A DNA stretch of 47,456 nt from an uncultured Lachnospiraceae bacterium (GCA_902775485.1 CACYMJ010000011.1:1-47456); one strand, 5' to 3'. Shown: positions 1 through 9,603, numbered from the stretch's first letter. A program made the numbers and translations. Notes: generated by a model not told the origin, from the sequence alone.

Positions 1-462
1 AAAGGACTGATGCAGTTTGTCAATCTTTCCAAACTGATAAACGAACGCTGTGTTATAGTTCTGGTCGGTTTGAATGATGAGCAGCTCTCATCACTGCCTG
101 ATTCGATCATCGGTATCGGACATACGGACAGCGCCGAGGAACTGGCAGCGCTTTATTCAATGGCCGATATTTACGTTAATCTCACTCTTGAGGATACTTT
201 CCCGACGACAAACCTTGAGGCGACGGCATGCGGGACACCGGTGATCACCTACCGTTCCGGCGGAAGCGCAGAGACGATCGATGATACATGCGGCATCGCC
301 GTGGAGAGAAACTCCGTACAGGGCGTCGTTGCGGCTATAGATACGATACTTAACCAGAAGGGCATTGCATATACAAAGGAAGACTGTGTCAGACATGCCA
401 TGCTCTATGACAGGGAAGTAAGGTTTGAAGAGTACATACGTGAAGTATATGAGGGAATGTAG
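1..462 (+). CDS. Glycosyltransferase family 4, C-terminal part (5' end outside the window)
   Basis: The reading frame is open from the first base of the window, so this is the 3' end of a longer gene; the ATG at 10 is internal. The visible 153 residues are the C-terminal Rossmann half of a GT-B fold glycosyltransferase of the GT4 type. The diagnostic E-x7-E nucleotide-sugar binding segment is seen as EDTFPTTNLEA (about nt 190-222), followed by GTPVITYRSGG and an ETID segment. GT4 enzymes are retaining transferases that act in the cytoplasm or at the inner membrane face, adding a sugar from an NDP-sugar to a growing lipid-linked glycan. The sugar cannot be told from sequence. It ends directly before the next gene (stop 460-462, next ATG 463), which fits one transcript with the polysaccharide cluster. 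Confidence 0.85.
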   Translation, partial: KGLMQFVNLSKLINERCVIVLVGLNDEQLSSLPDSIIGIGHTDSAEELAALYSMADIYVNLTLEDTFPTTNLEATACGTPVITYRSGGSAETIDDTCGIAVERNSVQGVVAAIDTILNQKGIAYTKEDCVRHAMLYDREVRFEEYIREVYEGM

Positions 463-1824
463 ATGAAACTTCGTGATATATGTACCAAATTCCAGCATTC
501 CATAATGTTCCTCATCGAAATGGTGCTCTATGTTCTGTGCCTGGCAGCATTCTTTTTTCTGTTCGCGATAGACAACCCCGAGATCATATCGTTGTCAAGA
601 ACGGCGGCCGTAACGCTTTCGACTTTTGTAATAATGCTCGTTGTCCTGACATTCATGTACGGAAAGTACGATATAGGAAGACGCAGATGGGGACAGGTGG
701 CGCTTTCCGTATCGATCACGCTTATCTTTACGGATCTTGTCACATGGTTTGAACTGTCGATCATGAAGACGAACGAAGCCAATAATACCACTTTCAGGCT
801 GGAAAACATCGGCATACTCTTTCTTGTTTTCATCATTCAGATAGCCGCGATAATGCTCATGTCGTTTCTGGGAGAGGCGTTTTACTTCTGGATACATCCG
901 AAGGAGAAGTGTCTTATCGTAACAGGGGATAGCGAAAACGCAAAAAGAGTGGCACAGGCGCTCTCGTCGTTCGAAAAAAGATACGAGATAACAGGGACGG
1001 TCTCCTATGAAGATACGGATCTTGAAAAACTGATGGTCGCAAACGACACGATAGTCCTTTATGAACTTCCCGTTGAGGAAAGGACAAGGATAGTTGATTT
1101 CTGCTATCAGAATCTTAAGAATATTTACTTCAATCCCCATATAGCCGACATTCTCGAACAGAATGCAAGACCCGTGATAGCGGATGACATATCCCTGTTT
1201 TCAACAAGGTATCATATGATCTCTTTTGAGGAGAGGATCGTAAAACGCCTTATGGATACGGTCGTCTCGCTTATCGCCCTTATCATAACGAGCCCGATAA
1301 TTCTGATCGCCGCCATCTGCATAAAAAAGAATGACGGCGGCTCCGTATTTTTCAAACAGAAGAGGGCAACGGTACACGGAAGGGTGTTTGAGATAATCAA
1401 GTTCAGGACGATGCGCGAGAACGTCGAGAACTTCTCATCGACCGAAGGAGACGAGCGTATAACAAAGGTGGGACGTATACTCAGAAAGTACCGTATAGAC
1501 GAACTTCCGCAGTTCGTGAACATCTTAAAGGGTGATATGAGTCTGGTGGGACCGCGCCCGGAGATGCTGGAAAATGTACGTGACTATGAAAAGGAACTGC
1601 CGGAATTCCGCTACAGGCTGCGAATGAAAGCGGGTCTTACCGGATATGCCCAGGTATACGGAAAATACAATACGTCATCAAGGGACAAGCTCATGCTTGA
1701 TCTTATGTACATAGAAAACTACAGCCTTGTCAGGGACATTCAGCTCCTGTTCCAGACACTGCTTGTTCTGTTCAGGGCGGATGAGGCTACGGAAGCGTTT
1801 AAATCGGATGATGCGCGGGATTGA
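463..1824 (+). CDS. Polyprenyl-phosphate sugar-phosphotransferase (first initiating enzyme)
   Basis: A 453-residue polyisoprenyl-phosphate hexose-1-phosphate transferase of the WcaJ/WbaP type, which starts a glycan by moving a sugar-1-phosphate from an NDP-sugar onto undecaprenyl phosphate. About four hydrophobic helices lie in residues 18-138. A degenerate Rossmann-like domain follows (about 148-240), then a membrane-entering helix (266-286) and the catalytic domain. Catalytic motifs are FKQKR (297-301), KFRTM (313-317), DELPQ (346-350, with the Asp-Glu catalytic pair) and LVGPRPE (361-367). The length is normal for the large members of the family. The donor (Glc, Gal, HexNAc or bacillosamine type) cannot be read from the sequence. 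A second enzyme of the same class lies at 33606-35006, so two chains may start from this cluster. Confidence 0.92.
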   Translation: MKLRDICTKFQHSIMFLIEMVLYVLCLAAFFFLFAIDNPEIISLSRTAAVTLSTFVIMLVVLTFMYGKYDIGRRRWGQVALSVSITLIFTDLVTWFELSIMKTNEANNTTFRLENIGILFLVFIIQIAAIMLMSFLGEAFYFWIHPKEKCLIVTGDSENAKRVAQALSSFEKRYEITGTVSYEDTDLEKLMVANDTIVLYELPVEERTRIVDFCYQNLKNIYFNPHIADILEQNARPVIADDISLFSTRYHMISFEERIVKRLMDTVVSLIALIITSPIILIAAICIKKNDGGSVFFKQKRATVHGRVFEIIKFRTMRENVENFSSTEGDERITKVGRILRKYRIDELPQFVNILKGDMSLVGPRPEMLENVRDYEKELPEFRYRLRMKAGLTGYAQVYGKYNTSSRDKLMLDLMYIENYSLVRDIQLLFQTLLVLFRADEATEAFKSDDARD

Positions 1825-1830
1825 CGCAAG

Positions 1831-2580
1831 ATGGAAACAGGTAAACTGAAAATATCCGTAATAACCGTTACATACAATTCGGGATCCACCTTTGCCGATA
1901 CGATCCGTTCCGTGCTCGCACAGACATATGCTCCGTATGAGTATATCGTTATAGACGGCATGAGTACGGATGACACGCTGCAGGTCATTGATGGGTTTGC
2001 ATGCGAGTTTGAAAAAAAGGGTATAGCCCTTAAGATCGTCAGTGAAAAGGATAACGGTATATATGATGCCATGAACAAAGGCATCAAAATGTCATCCGGT
2101 GACATGGTCGGAATAATAAACAGTGACGACTACTACGAGCCCGATGCACTCTTAACGGTGGCCGATACTTATGCATCGCAGCCGTTTGATCTGTTCTATG
2201 CGGATATCAGGATGATCAGACCTGACGGGATCAGTTTTGTTAAACACTCAAAAAACCGTACGTACGCAACGAGCAGGGACTGGAATCATCCGACGACATT
2301 TATAAAAAGGGAAATATATGACAGGTTTCTGTACAGGAACGAGACGATACACGATGATTACGATCTGATACTTCGTCTTCGAAAGGAAAATGTCAGGATC
2401 GCGGTTGTAAACAAGGTCATCGCAAACTTCAGGATGAACGGAGTCAGCCATGCGAGATCGATAAAGGCTGCAGTAAAGAGTATCGGTATTAAGTACGGTA
2501 TATACAGGCAGAACGGGTACAGCCGGCTTTATCTGTTTGAATGTATCATTGTCGAGGCGGGAAAGCTTATCATAGGATGA
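1831..2580 (+). CDS. Glycosyltransferase family 2
   Basis: A 249-residue GT-A fold inverting glycosyltransferase (GT2). It begins with the N-terminal strand ISVITVTYNSG (about 8-18), then SVLAQTY and IDGMSTDDT. The metal/nucleotide-binding triad INSDD is at 96-100, and a later NHPTTFIKREIYD stretch is typical of WcaA-like GT2 enzymes that act on colanic-acid-type or other surface glycans. No membrane helix is evident, so it should work on the cytoplasmic membrane face. It lies 6 bases after the initiating transferase and overlaps the next gene by an ATGA junction. Donor and acceptor are unknown. Confidence 0.88.
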   Translation: METGKLKISVITVTYNSGSTFADTIRSVLAQTYAPYEYIVIDGMSTDDTLQVIDGFACEFEKKGIALKIVSEKDNGIYDAMNKGIKMSSGDMVGIINSDDYYEPDALLTVADTYASQPFDLFYADIRMIRPDGISFVKHSKNRTYATSRDWNHPTTFIKREIYDRFLYRNETIHDDYDLILRLRKENVRIAVVNKVIANFRMNGVSHARSIKAAVKSIGIKYGIYRQNGYSRLYLFECIIVEAGKLIIG

Positions 2581-3764
2581 AGACCATCACCTTTTTTTCC
2601 AATTATTTCAATCATCATCAGAAGGCTCTTTGCGATGCTTTTTACGGCATTTTGCGTGAGGGCTTTACGTTTGTTGAGACGATGCCCATGGAAGAGTTTC
2701 GAAGCTCGATGGGATGGGGAGAGGATGTGCCTTCATATGTGCTCAGGACATATGAGAGCAGCGAGAACGAGCAAAGAGCAATGGATCTTGCCGCATCCTC
2801 GGATCTGGTGATAATGGGAACTGCTCCCGAGTATTACATAGAGAGCCGCCTTGATGAGAACAGGATGGTGTTCCGGTACTCGGAGAGACCGCTTAAGGAA
2901 GGGTTTATCAAGTTTTTCATTCCGAGACTTACGAAAAAATATATACATCTGCACGTCAGAAACAGGAAAAAGAACATTTACGTTCTTGCCGCAAGTGCTT
3001 ATACATCATGGGATTTCAGAAAGATGTTTGGAAGCTACCCCGACAAGTGTTATAAGTTTGCGTATTTTCCCAGGCATATTGAATACGATTTTGAGAAGCT
3101 TTATGAAGATAAGTGCAGGATCGCCGAGGCAGCAGGCGCACCGACGATACTCTGGGAAGGCCGGATGATCGGACTGAAGCGCGCCGATCTGCTCATAAAG
3201 GCCGCCGCTTCATTAAGATATGCGGGATACGATTTCCGATTAAAGCTTGTAGGTGACGGGGACCAGAAGGACAGACTCATAGCGCTTGCCGACAGACTGG
3301 GATTGTCGGATATCACGCAGTTTGAAGGCTTTCTGTCACCGGATGAGGCAAGGCAGCGTATGGCGGATGCGCAGATATACGTTATGACCAGTAATTTCCT
3401 CGAGGGATGGGGGTCGGTCATATATGAAGCTTTAAATGCCGGATGTGCCGTGGCAGCCAGCCATGCCTGCGGCGCAACCCCGTATCTTGTAAGACCGGGC
3501 GAGACCGGATTTGTATTCGAGTCGGGAAGCGAAAGAAGCCTTGCCGATAAATTGAAAAAACTCCTTGATAACGAACAGCTGCGTCATGATCTCGGAAAGA
3601 GAGCATATGAGCAGATGCATGAGAGCTGGAATCCCGGTGAGGCCGCAAGGAGAGTGATCGGACTGTATGAGGCGCTCGCCTCGGGAGGGGAAACACCCTA
3701 TGAGGACGGCCCGTGTTCAAAAGCGCAGATCGTCAAAAACGACTGGTTTACGGATAACGTATGA
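2577..3764 (+). CDS. Glycosyltransferase family 4
   Basis: I place the start at ATG 2577, overlapping the upstream stop as ATGA, and not at the in-frame codon at 2541, which would add 12 residues lying inside the previous gene. The protein has 395 residues. Its N-terminal half begins KTITFFSNYFNHHQ, an acceptor-side GT-B domain. The C-terminal half has ILWEGRMIGLKR and LVGDGDQK, followed by the E-x7-E segment LEGWGSVIYEAL (about nt 3400-3435). It is a predicted retaining GT4 transferase acting on a lipid-linked intermediate in the cytoplasm. Junctions at both ends are ATGA overlaps, which indicates translational coupling within the operon. The sugar specificity is unknown. Confidence 0.88.
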   Translation: MKTITFFSNYFNHHQKALCDAFYGILREGFTFVETMPMEEFRSSMGWGEDVPSYVLRTYESSENEQRAMDLAASSDLVIMGTAPEYYIESRLDENRMVFRYSERPLKEGFIKFFIPRLTKKYIHLHVRNRKKNIYVLAASAYTSWDFRKMFGSYPDKCYKFAYFPRHIEYDFEKLYEDKCRIAEAAGAPTILWEGRMIGLKRADLLIKAAASLRYAGYDFRLKLVGDGDQKDRLIALADRLGLSDITQFEGFLSPDEARQRMADAQIYVMTSNFLEGWGSVIYEALNAGCAVAASHACGATPYLVRPGETGFVFESGSERSLADKLKKLLDNEQLRHDLGKRAYEQMHESWNPGEAARRVIGLYEALASGGETPYEDGPCSKAQIVKNDWFTDNV

Positions 3765-4930
3765 GTAAAAACGTCATGAAAATCCTATATCTTATGGAGT
3801 ATCCGATCGATCTGCCCGGAGGTGCACAGGAATCGACCGGGACTCTCTGCGAAGGGCTTGTCGCGGGCGGAGAGTTTGAACCGGTAGTGGCATGTCCGGA
3901 GCTTCTTTCCAAGACGCCAAAAGACTATGCATTTACCGTCGTCACCTATCCTTCCGATGAAAACCGCGAGCAGTCAAAATTCTTAAGGATATCCAATTTC
4001 CTTGCTAGGATAGGACATTTCCGAAGGATAATAAAAGAGGTCGATCCGGATCTGATCCATGTATCGATGTCCGAGTCGCTCATTACTTTCGGAGCACTCA
4101 GGGTGACCGGATCTTTCCGAAAGATACCGTTTGTTTATACTGACAGGGGATTGTGTTTCGGATACAGGAAGCATTCGAAGGCATGCATCAAAATGACGAT
4201 GAAATATGCCGCACGCATGCTTACGACAACGCAATATAACGCTGATCTGTGGAAAAAGGAGATAAGCACTCCCGTGACGGTTATACCGAATACCGTAAGC
4301 AGTGCATTTGAAGATTTTGATCCCCTCAAAAGACAAAAGGCAAGGGATGAATATGGTATAGAGCAGGGCATGCCCGTCATCGGATTTGCCGGCAGGATCT
4401 CCGAGGAGAAGGACTGGGGACGTGTTCCCGTCATCACAAAAGCGCTGGCAGATTCGGGGTTGAGATTTAAGGTTGCTCTCGTTATGGCTGTTTACGAGAA
4501 AGGGGACGAAGATATCGCGAAGAGTGTAAGGGACGGGATAACTTCAGCGATCGGAGAGGATAATCTGATCTACATGCAGGACCTTTCCCAGAAGGAGATA
4601 TCCGACTATTACTATCTTGTTGATTTCTTTGTAATGACCAGCAGTTTTGAATCGTTCGGAAAGGCAGCGGTTGAAGCGATGAGCAGGAAGTGTATCGTGC
4701 TCTCGACACCTGTCGGAGGACTTGCCGAGGTCATAGGAAATAAAGAGGACCTGTACGACTCGTCAAAACCGGAAACACTTGCCGAACGGATAAAATATCT
4801 TTGGGCAAGACCCGGTGAGATCGAAAACAAACGTGAAAGTTCATACCGGCGATACAGGGATCTGTATACGGCGGATAAGAATATTGCGGGTCATATAAAG
4901 GTTTATAAAGAGATCCTCAACGGAAAATAA
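3761..4930 (+). CDS. Glycosyltransferase family 4
   Basis: A 389-residue GT-B fold transferase. The N-terminus LYLMEYPIDLPGGAQ contains the usual glycine-rich acceptor loop. The C-terminal donor domain has GFAGRISEEKD followed by the E-x7-E segment SFESFGKAAVEAM and a TPVGGLAEVI loop. It overlaps the preceding gene by ATGA (3761-3764) and is followed without any gap by the flippase gene (TAA-ATG at 4928-4933). This is the third GT4 enzyme in a row. With the GT2 at 1831 they would be enough for a repeat unit of about four or five sugars, assuming each adds one residue. Confidence 0.88.
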   Translation: MSKNVMKILYLMEYPIDLPGGAQESTGTLCEGLVAGGEFEPVVACPELLSKTPKDYAFTVVTYPSDENREQSKFLRISNFLARIGHFRRIIKEVDPDLIHVSMSESLITFGALRVTGSFRKIPFVYTDRGLCFGYRKHSKACIKMTMKYAARMLTTTQYNADLWKKEISTPVTVIPNTVSSAFEDFDPLKRQKARDEYGIEQGMPVIGFAGRISEEKDWGRVPVITKALADSGLRFKVALVMAVYEKGDEDIAKSVRDGITSAIGEDNLIYMQDLSQKEISDYYYLVDFFVMTSSFESFGKAAVEAMSRKCIVLSTPVGGLAEVIGNKEDLYDSSKPETLAERIKYLWARPGEIENKRESSYRRYRDLYTADKNIAGHIKVYKEILNGK

Positions 4931-6400
4931 ATGGAAAACGAAAACAAGAGCGAAGACAAAAAAAGCATACTTGGCGGATTCCTGGAATTTTTCTACGGGA
5001 ATCTCGTTGTGCTCATACTCGGGTTCATCTCGCTCCCGCTGAACACGCGGCTGCTGTCAACTGGTGAATTCGGCAGGACTTCCCTTTTTATGTCCGCGGT
5101 GTCGATCATATATATATTTGCGATACTCGGGCTCGATCAGTCGTATATAAGATATTATTACAGGGAAAAGGTCGATAAGAGAAAACTGTTTTGGCAGTGC
5201 GTTATGATCCCGTTTTTGCTCATCTGCGTTCTGACGGCGGTATATGCCCTGTTTTCGGGCTTTTTCAATAACCTTTTGTTTGAAAGGACAGGGGTGGACA
5301 TTACGCTTCTTGTTGTCGGCTACACCGTAACGTCGGTATTCGAAAGATTTCTGTTCTTAAATATCAGAATGGAGCAGCGCGGGAAGCTTTATTCAAACCT
5401 GAACATTGTGTCAAAGGCACTATACATCCTGTTCATTATCATATTTGTGAACATTCTCGGGGATGATTTCAGGATCGGACTTTACGCTCCCACACTCCCT
5501 CTTGTTATAGTGACTGCCGGTCTGCTCATTGCGTTTTTGGCAAAGGGCAGGGGATATAAGGGAAGTGAGCATGATCTGTCCACGGCGGAACTGCTTCGAT
5601 ACGGCATTCCCTTTGTGCCGATGCTGCTTATGGAGTGGCTTCTGTCCTCGATGGATAAGTGGTCGATCCGTTTTCTTAACGATTTTTCCGAGACCGGAGT
5701 ATATTCCTCCGCGATGCAGATAATGACTATCCTGCTGACGCTGAAGATAACGTATGTGGCCTTCTGGTCGCCGATAGCGATGCAGAAATACGAGCAGGAA
5801 GACGAGGCAAGGGTAAAACCGTTTTTTGCCGACATGTTCCAGAAGGTTCAGTTTCTGTGCATGCTTGCTGCGTTCGGACTTACCGCTTTTCGAAGCTTGA
5901 TCGTTCTGATACTGGGAAGCGATTACCGGGATGCCTCAAAGATCATACCCTTCCTGTCACTCATGCCGGTCCTTTCGATACTGTTTGAGATGACGGGCCA
6001 GGGGATCAAATTCGTAAAAAAGACCGTATATTTCAATTATGCCTCACTGGCCGCCATAGTCTGCAACCTTGCCGGAAATCTCCTGTTAGTGCCCCGGTAT
6101 AAGGGTGTGGGAGCGGCGTTTGCGACAGCGGTCACGTACATAGTGTATTTTGCGATAGGAACATATCTGTCCGGGAAATGCTATCCCGTGGATTATAAAT
6201 ACCGCAGTTTTGCCGTCAGTCTTGCGGCATATATGATCTATGCTTTTTATGCCACATTTACCGATAAGGAATGGATGAACATCGCCGCAGGTGTTATACT
6301 TATCATCGGACTGATAATACTTAACCGGAATGTTACAGCATCTCTTTGGGGTTACTGCATGCAGTATATAAACAGGATCAGACGGAGGAAATTAAAATGA
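4931..6400 (+). CDS. wzx: Wzx-type lipid-linked oligosaccharide flippase
   Basis: A 489-residue integral membrane protein of the polysaccharide-synthesis branch of the MOP/MATE superfamily. Hydrophobic helices are spread through the whole length, about 12-14 by eye. The beginning, FYGNLVVLILGFISLPLNTRLLS, is the typical first helix and loop of this family, and there is no nucleotide-binding motif. Such proteins flip undecaprenyl-PP-linked repeat units to the outer face of the membrane. A flippase of this type normally works with a Wzy polymerase; no Wzy-like multi-spanning protein with a large outer loop is visible here, so it may lie upstream of the window. It overlaps the next gene by ATGA. 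Confidence 0.88.
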   Translation: MENENKSEDKKSILGGFLEFFYGNLVVLILGFISLPLNTRLLSTGEFGRTSLFMSAVSIIYIFAILGLDQSYIRYYYREKVDKRKLFWQCVMIPFLLICVLTAVYALFSGFFNNLLFERTGVDITLLVVGYTVTSVFERFLFLNIRMEQRGKLYSNLNIVSKALYILFIIIFVNILGDDFRIGLYAPTLPLVIVTAGLLIAFLAKGRGYKGSEHDLSTAELLRYGIPFVPMLLMEWLLSSMDKWSIRFLNDFSETGVYSSAMQIMTILLTLKITYVAFWSPIAMQKYEQEDEARVKPFFADMFQKVQFLCMLAAFGLTAFRSLIVLILGSDYRDASKIIPFLSLMPVLSILFEMTGQGIKFVKKTVYFNYASLAAIVCNLAGNLLLVPRYKGVGAAFATAVTYIVYFAIGTYLSGKCYPVDYKYRSFAVSLAAYMIYAFYATFTDKEWMNIAAGVILIIGLIILNRNVTASLWGYCMQYINRIRRRKLK

Positions 6401-7716
6401 GCCTTTATGAGGATATCAAGAACGGAAATGAGAAGATCGCGCTTATAGGTCTCGGATACGTCGGTATGCCGATCGCGGTCGCTTTTGCCAGAAAGGTAAA
6501 GGTTGTCGGGTTCGATCTTAACAAGGAGAAGATCGCCGCGTACAAAGCCGGAAAGGATGCCACAAAGGAAGTCGGTGATGAGGCCATCTCCAAATCGACC
6601 GTGGAGTTCACATCCGATCCGTCGGATCTAAAGAGCGCGAAGTTTCATATAGTGGCTGTACCCACACCCATCAATCAGGACAAGACCCCCGATCTGTATC
6701 CGGTGGAGTCGGCCAGTCAGATACTCGGACAAAATCTTACAAAAGGTTCGATAGTGGTGTATGAGTCAACCGTTTATCCGGGTGTTACCGAAGATATCTG
6801 CGTTCCGATACTTGAGCGTGAATCCGGACTTAAATGCGGAGTTGATTTCAAGATCGGATACTCGCCCGAGAGGATCAACCCCGGTGATAAGGTTCACCGT
6901 CTGGAGAATATCAAAAAGATCGTATCGGGTATGGATGCCGAAACTCTTGAAGAGGTGGCAAACGTTTATGAGCTTGTCATAGAGGCCGGAGTGCACCGCG
7001 CAAGCTCCATCAAGGTCGCCGAGGCCGCAAAGGTTGTCGAGAACTCGCAAAGAGATATCAATATCGCTTTTATTAATGAGCTTGCCATGGCGTTTGACAA
7101 GATGGGAATCGATACGAATGAGGTCATAGATGCCATGAACACGAAGTGGAATGCGCTCGGATTCCGGCCCGGTCTTGTTGGCGGACATTGTATAGGCGTT
7201 GACCCTTATTACTTCGTTTATGAGGCCGAACGTCTCGGTTACCATTCAAGGATCATTTCCGCGGGAAGACAGATAAACGACGACATGCCCGCGTATGTCG
7301 GCGAACAGATCGTCAAGCAGCTGGTACTGGCCGGCAAGAAGGTAAGGGATGCAAAGATAGTTTTCTTCGGAGCAACGTTCAAGGAAAACTGTCCGGATGT
7401 GAGAAATTCAAAGATCATGGAGATACTGCGGCATCTCGAGCAATATGACATGAAGCCGATGCTTGTTGATACATGGGCTGATCCGGCCGAGGTAAAACGG
7501 TCATACGGCTATGAACTGGATAATGAGAAAAACGCATATGATGCCGACTGTATAGTTCTGGCAGTGGCTCATGAAGGATATAAGAACCGTTCGCTGAAGG
7601 AATGGGATTCGTTTTTTGCCGCATCCCCCAATGCGGAAAAGGTCATCATAGACATAAAGGGAATACTGAATAATGCAGAGGTTACGGAAGCGGGGTACAG
7701 GTATTGGCGCTTATAG
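6397..7716 (+). CDS. UDP-N-acetylhexosamine / UDP-ManNAc dehydrogenase (TviB/WbpA type)
   Basis: Start at ATG 6397 (ATGA overlap with the flippase stop); the upstream in-frame codon at 6346 would lie inside the flippase gene. The product is 439 residues, in the nucleotide-sugar 6-dehydrogenase family, which oxidises C6 of a UDP-sugar to a uronic acid in two NAD-dependent steps. The NAD-binding Rossmann motif GLGYVG is at 18-23. GYSPERINPGD at 154-164 is the signature of the TviB/WbpA/WbpO branch, which acts on UDP-GlcNAc, UDP-GalNAc or UDP-ManNAc and not on UDP-Glc. The catalytic cysteine is C265 in VGGHCIGVDPYYF. The glycan is therefore likely to carry an N-acetyl-hexosaminuronic acid. Which epimer cannot be said. 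Confidence 0.9.
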   Translation: MSLYEDIKNGNEKIALIGLGYVGMPIAVAFARKVKVVGFDLNKEKIAAYKAGKDATKEVGDEAISKSTVEFTSDPSDLKSAKFHIVAVPTPINQDKTPDLYPVESASQILGQNLTKGSIVVYESTVYPGVTEDICVPILERESGLKCGVDFKIGYSPERINPGDKVHRLENIKKIVSGMDAETLEEVANVYELVIEAGVHRASSIKVAEAAKVVENSQRDINIAFINELAMAFDKMGIDTNEVIDAMNTKWNALGFRPGLVGGHCIGVDPYYFVYEAERLGYHSRIISAGRQINDDMPAYVGEQIVKQLVLAGKKVRDAKIVFFGATFKENCPDVRNSKIMEILRHLEQYDMKPMLVDTWADPAEVKRSYGYELDNEKNAYDADCIVLAVAHEGYKNRSLKEWDSFFAASPNAEKVIIDIKGILNNAEVTEAGYRYWRL

Positions 7717-8438
7717 TAAATGCCGACGATCTCGGCCTTAATGAAAGCATTAACAGTGCGATATGCGAGGCCGTAGCAAAGGGGATCGTTGACAGAACGA
7801 CGCTGCTCGTCAATATGGAAGCGGCGCAGGCCGGAATGGAGCTTGCCGGGGAAAACGGTTTTGCGGACCGGGTCGGACTTCACCTGAATCTTACATCCGG
7901 AAAACCTCTTACGGACTCTGTTGCCGCAGATCGCATAATGTGTAATGGATCCGGTGAGTTCACAGCGGAATTTGCACGGGATCTGAAGACCAGATTTTTT
8001 CTCCCGAAAAGCACGGTAAAAAACGTTGAAGCGGAGATCCGTGCCCAGTTTGACAGATACAGGGAACTTGGCGGCACACTCTGGCATATCGATTCGCATC
8101 ATCATGTTCATACGGACCCGTCGATCTGGAGGATATTAAAAAGGGTGATACCTGATTATCCGGTAACGTCCGTCAGGCTCGGAAGGAATATGTACAGGGG
8201 CGGCAATCCTCTGATGCATATATACAAGCATCTGCTGAACGCATCGATCCGACGGTTTTGCAAAAAGAGATGTGATCTGTTCGGATCGGCAGCGGATTAT
8301 GAGCAGTTTTTTAAGACTGACGGGGCTTTGGCGCGCAGGTATGACATTGAGGTCATGGTACATCCCGCATATGATGATGCCGGAGGGCTGTGCGACATCT
8401 GCGGTGGAAATTATCTCAAATTATCGCGACCGGATTGA
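7704..8438 (+). CDS. YdjC/ChbG-type carbohydrate deacetylase
   Basis: A 244-residue metal-dependent carbohydrate deacetylase of the YdjC (ChbG/HpnK) family. The metal and catalytic signatures are NADDLG at 6-11, H60 in GLHLNLT, and D130 with SHHHVH (131-136); a late VHPAYDD segment also fits. The start is TTG 7704, overlapping the dehydrogenase gene by 13 bases; no ATG in frame precedes the NADD motif, so a non-ATG start is required. The known family removes N-acetyl groups from small amino-sugar glycans or lipid-linked sugars. Its place after the N-acetylhexosamine dehydrogenase suggests it makes a free amine on the same residue or on a neighbouring HexNAc. Confidence 0.85.
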   Translation: MALIVNADDLGLNESINSAICEAVAKGIVDRTTLLVNMEAAQAGMELAGENGFADRVGLHLNLTSGKPLTDSVAADRIMCNGSGEFTAEFARDLKTRFFLPKSTVKNVEAEIRAQFDRYRELGGTLWHIDSHHHVHTDPSIWRILKRVIPDYPVTSVRLGRNMYRGGNPLMHIYKHLLNASIRRFCKKRCDLFGSAADYEQFFKTDGALARRYDIEVMVHPAYDDAGGLCDICGGNYLKLSRPD

Positions 8439-8463
8439 CTCAAAAAGTTAGTTATGTTAACAT
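8435..8463 (+). promoter_or_regulatory. Candidate sigma-A promoter for rmlBA, overlapping a palindrome
   Basis: TTGACT (8435-8440), a 17-base spacer and TAACAT (8458-8463) make a plausible -35/-10 pair. The -35 overlaps the stop codon of the deacetylase gene. The -10 lies inside the perfect 12-base palindrome TATGTTAACATA (8453-8464), which could be an operator. This is the longest gap in the first 35 kb of the cluster (about 90 bases) and is therefore the best place for an internal promoter. The -10 matches the consensus at only four of six bases. Confidence 0.4.
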
Positions 8464-8529
8464 ATTAAATGATTATGCGTTACTATGTGCTTTTTGTGCG
8501 CGTATTCATATATTTGGAAGGAAATAAAG

Positions 8530-9603
8530 ATGAAGACCTATCTCGTAACCGGAGGAGCCGGATTTATCGGTTCGAATTTTATCCATTACGTGTTTGACAA
8601 GCACGGGGATGATATCAGGGTAATAAATGTTGACCTGCTTACATACGCAGGCAATCTGGAAAATCTGACGGACGTTGAGAATAATCCGAATTATTCGTTC
8701 GTAAAAGCGGATATATGCGATAAGGAAGCTATATCAAAGATATTTGAGGAAAACGACGTTGACTTCGTCGTTCATTTTGCTGCGGAATCACATGTTGACA
8801 GAAGCATACGCGATCCCGAAGTGTTTGCAAGAACCAACGTGATAGGAACGCTCAATATGCTCAACTGCGCGAAATGTGCCTGGGAGACTTCCGACGGATT
8901 TAAGCCCGGAAAGAAGTTCCTGCACGTTTCCACCGATGAGGTATACGGATCACTGTCGGAAGAGGGAACATATTTTTACGAGACCACTCCGTATGATCCC
9001 CACAGTCCGTATTCTGCAAGCAAGGCTTCATCGGACTTCATGGTAAAGGCATATGTGGATACGTACAAGTTCCCTGCGTTCATCACGAACTGCAGTAATA
9101 ACTACGGCCCTTATCAGTTCCCTGAAAAGCTCATACCGCTTATCATAAACAATGTCCTTACCGGCAAAAAGCTTCCGGTATACGGTGACGGCAAAAACGT
9201 CCGCGACTGGCTGTATGTGATGGATCACGCCAAGGCCATCGACATGGTGCTTGAGAAGGGAAGGTTCGGCGAAAAGTACAACATCGGCGGACACAATGAA
9301 AAACAGAATATCGAGATAGTTAAGATCATAATAGACACGATTAAGGAAATGCTGCCCGAATCGGATCCGAGAAGGGAACATATCAATTATGATCTTATTA
9401 CCTATGTAGAGGACAGAAAAGGTCACGACAGAAGATATGCCATAGCTCCGGACAAGATCAGGTCCGAGATAGGCTGGGAGCCCGAGACAATGTTTGCCGA
9501 GGGCATAAAGCTGACCATCAAATGGTATTTCGAACATACCGAATGGATGGAACACGTAACAAGCGGCAATTACCAGAAATATTACGAGGAAATGTATAAA
9601 TGA
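8530..9603 (+). CDS. rfbB: dTDP-glucose 4,6-dehydratase
   Basis: RmlB/RfbB of 357 residues, a short-chain dehydrogenase/reductase-type enzyme that converts dTDP-glucose into dTDP-4-keto-6-deoxyglucose, the second step toward dTDP-L-rhamnose. It shows the NAD-binding motif [10 protein letters not shown] at the N-terminus, [11 protein letters not shown], the STDEVYGS segment and the catalytic YSASKASSD (Y-x3-K). I use ATG 8530, which has a GGAAGG ribosome site 9-14 bases upstream; an in-frame codon at 8485 would add 15 residues ahead of the normal family N-terminus. It is followed by rmlA with an ATGA overlap. Confidence 0.95.
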   Translation: MKTYLVTGGAGFIGSNFIHYVFDKHGDDIRVINVDLLTYAGNLENLTDVENNPNYSFVKADICDKEAISKIFEENDVDFVVHFAAESHVDRSIRDPEVFARTNVIGTLNMLNCAKCAWETSDGFKPGKKFLHVSTDEVYGSLSEEGTYFYETTPYDPHSPYSASKASSDFMVKAYVDTYKFPAFITNCSNNYGPYQFPEKLIPLIINNVLTGKKLPVYGDGKNVRDWLYVMDHAKAIDMVLEKGRFGEKYNIGGHNEKQNIEIVKIIIDTIKEMLPESDPRREHINYDLITYVEDRKGHDRRYAIAPDKIRSEIGWEPETMFAEGIKLTIKWYFEHTEWMEHVTSGNYQKYYEEMYK

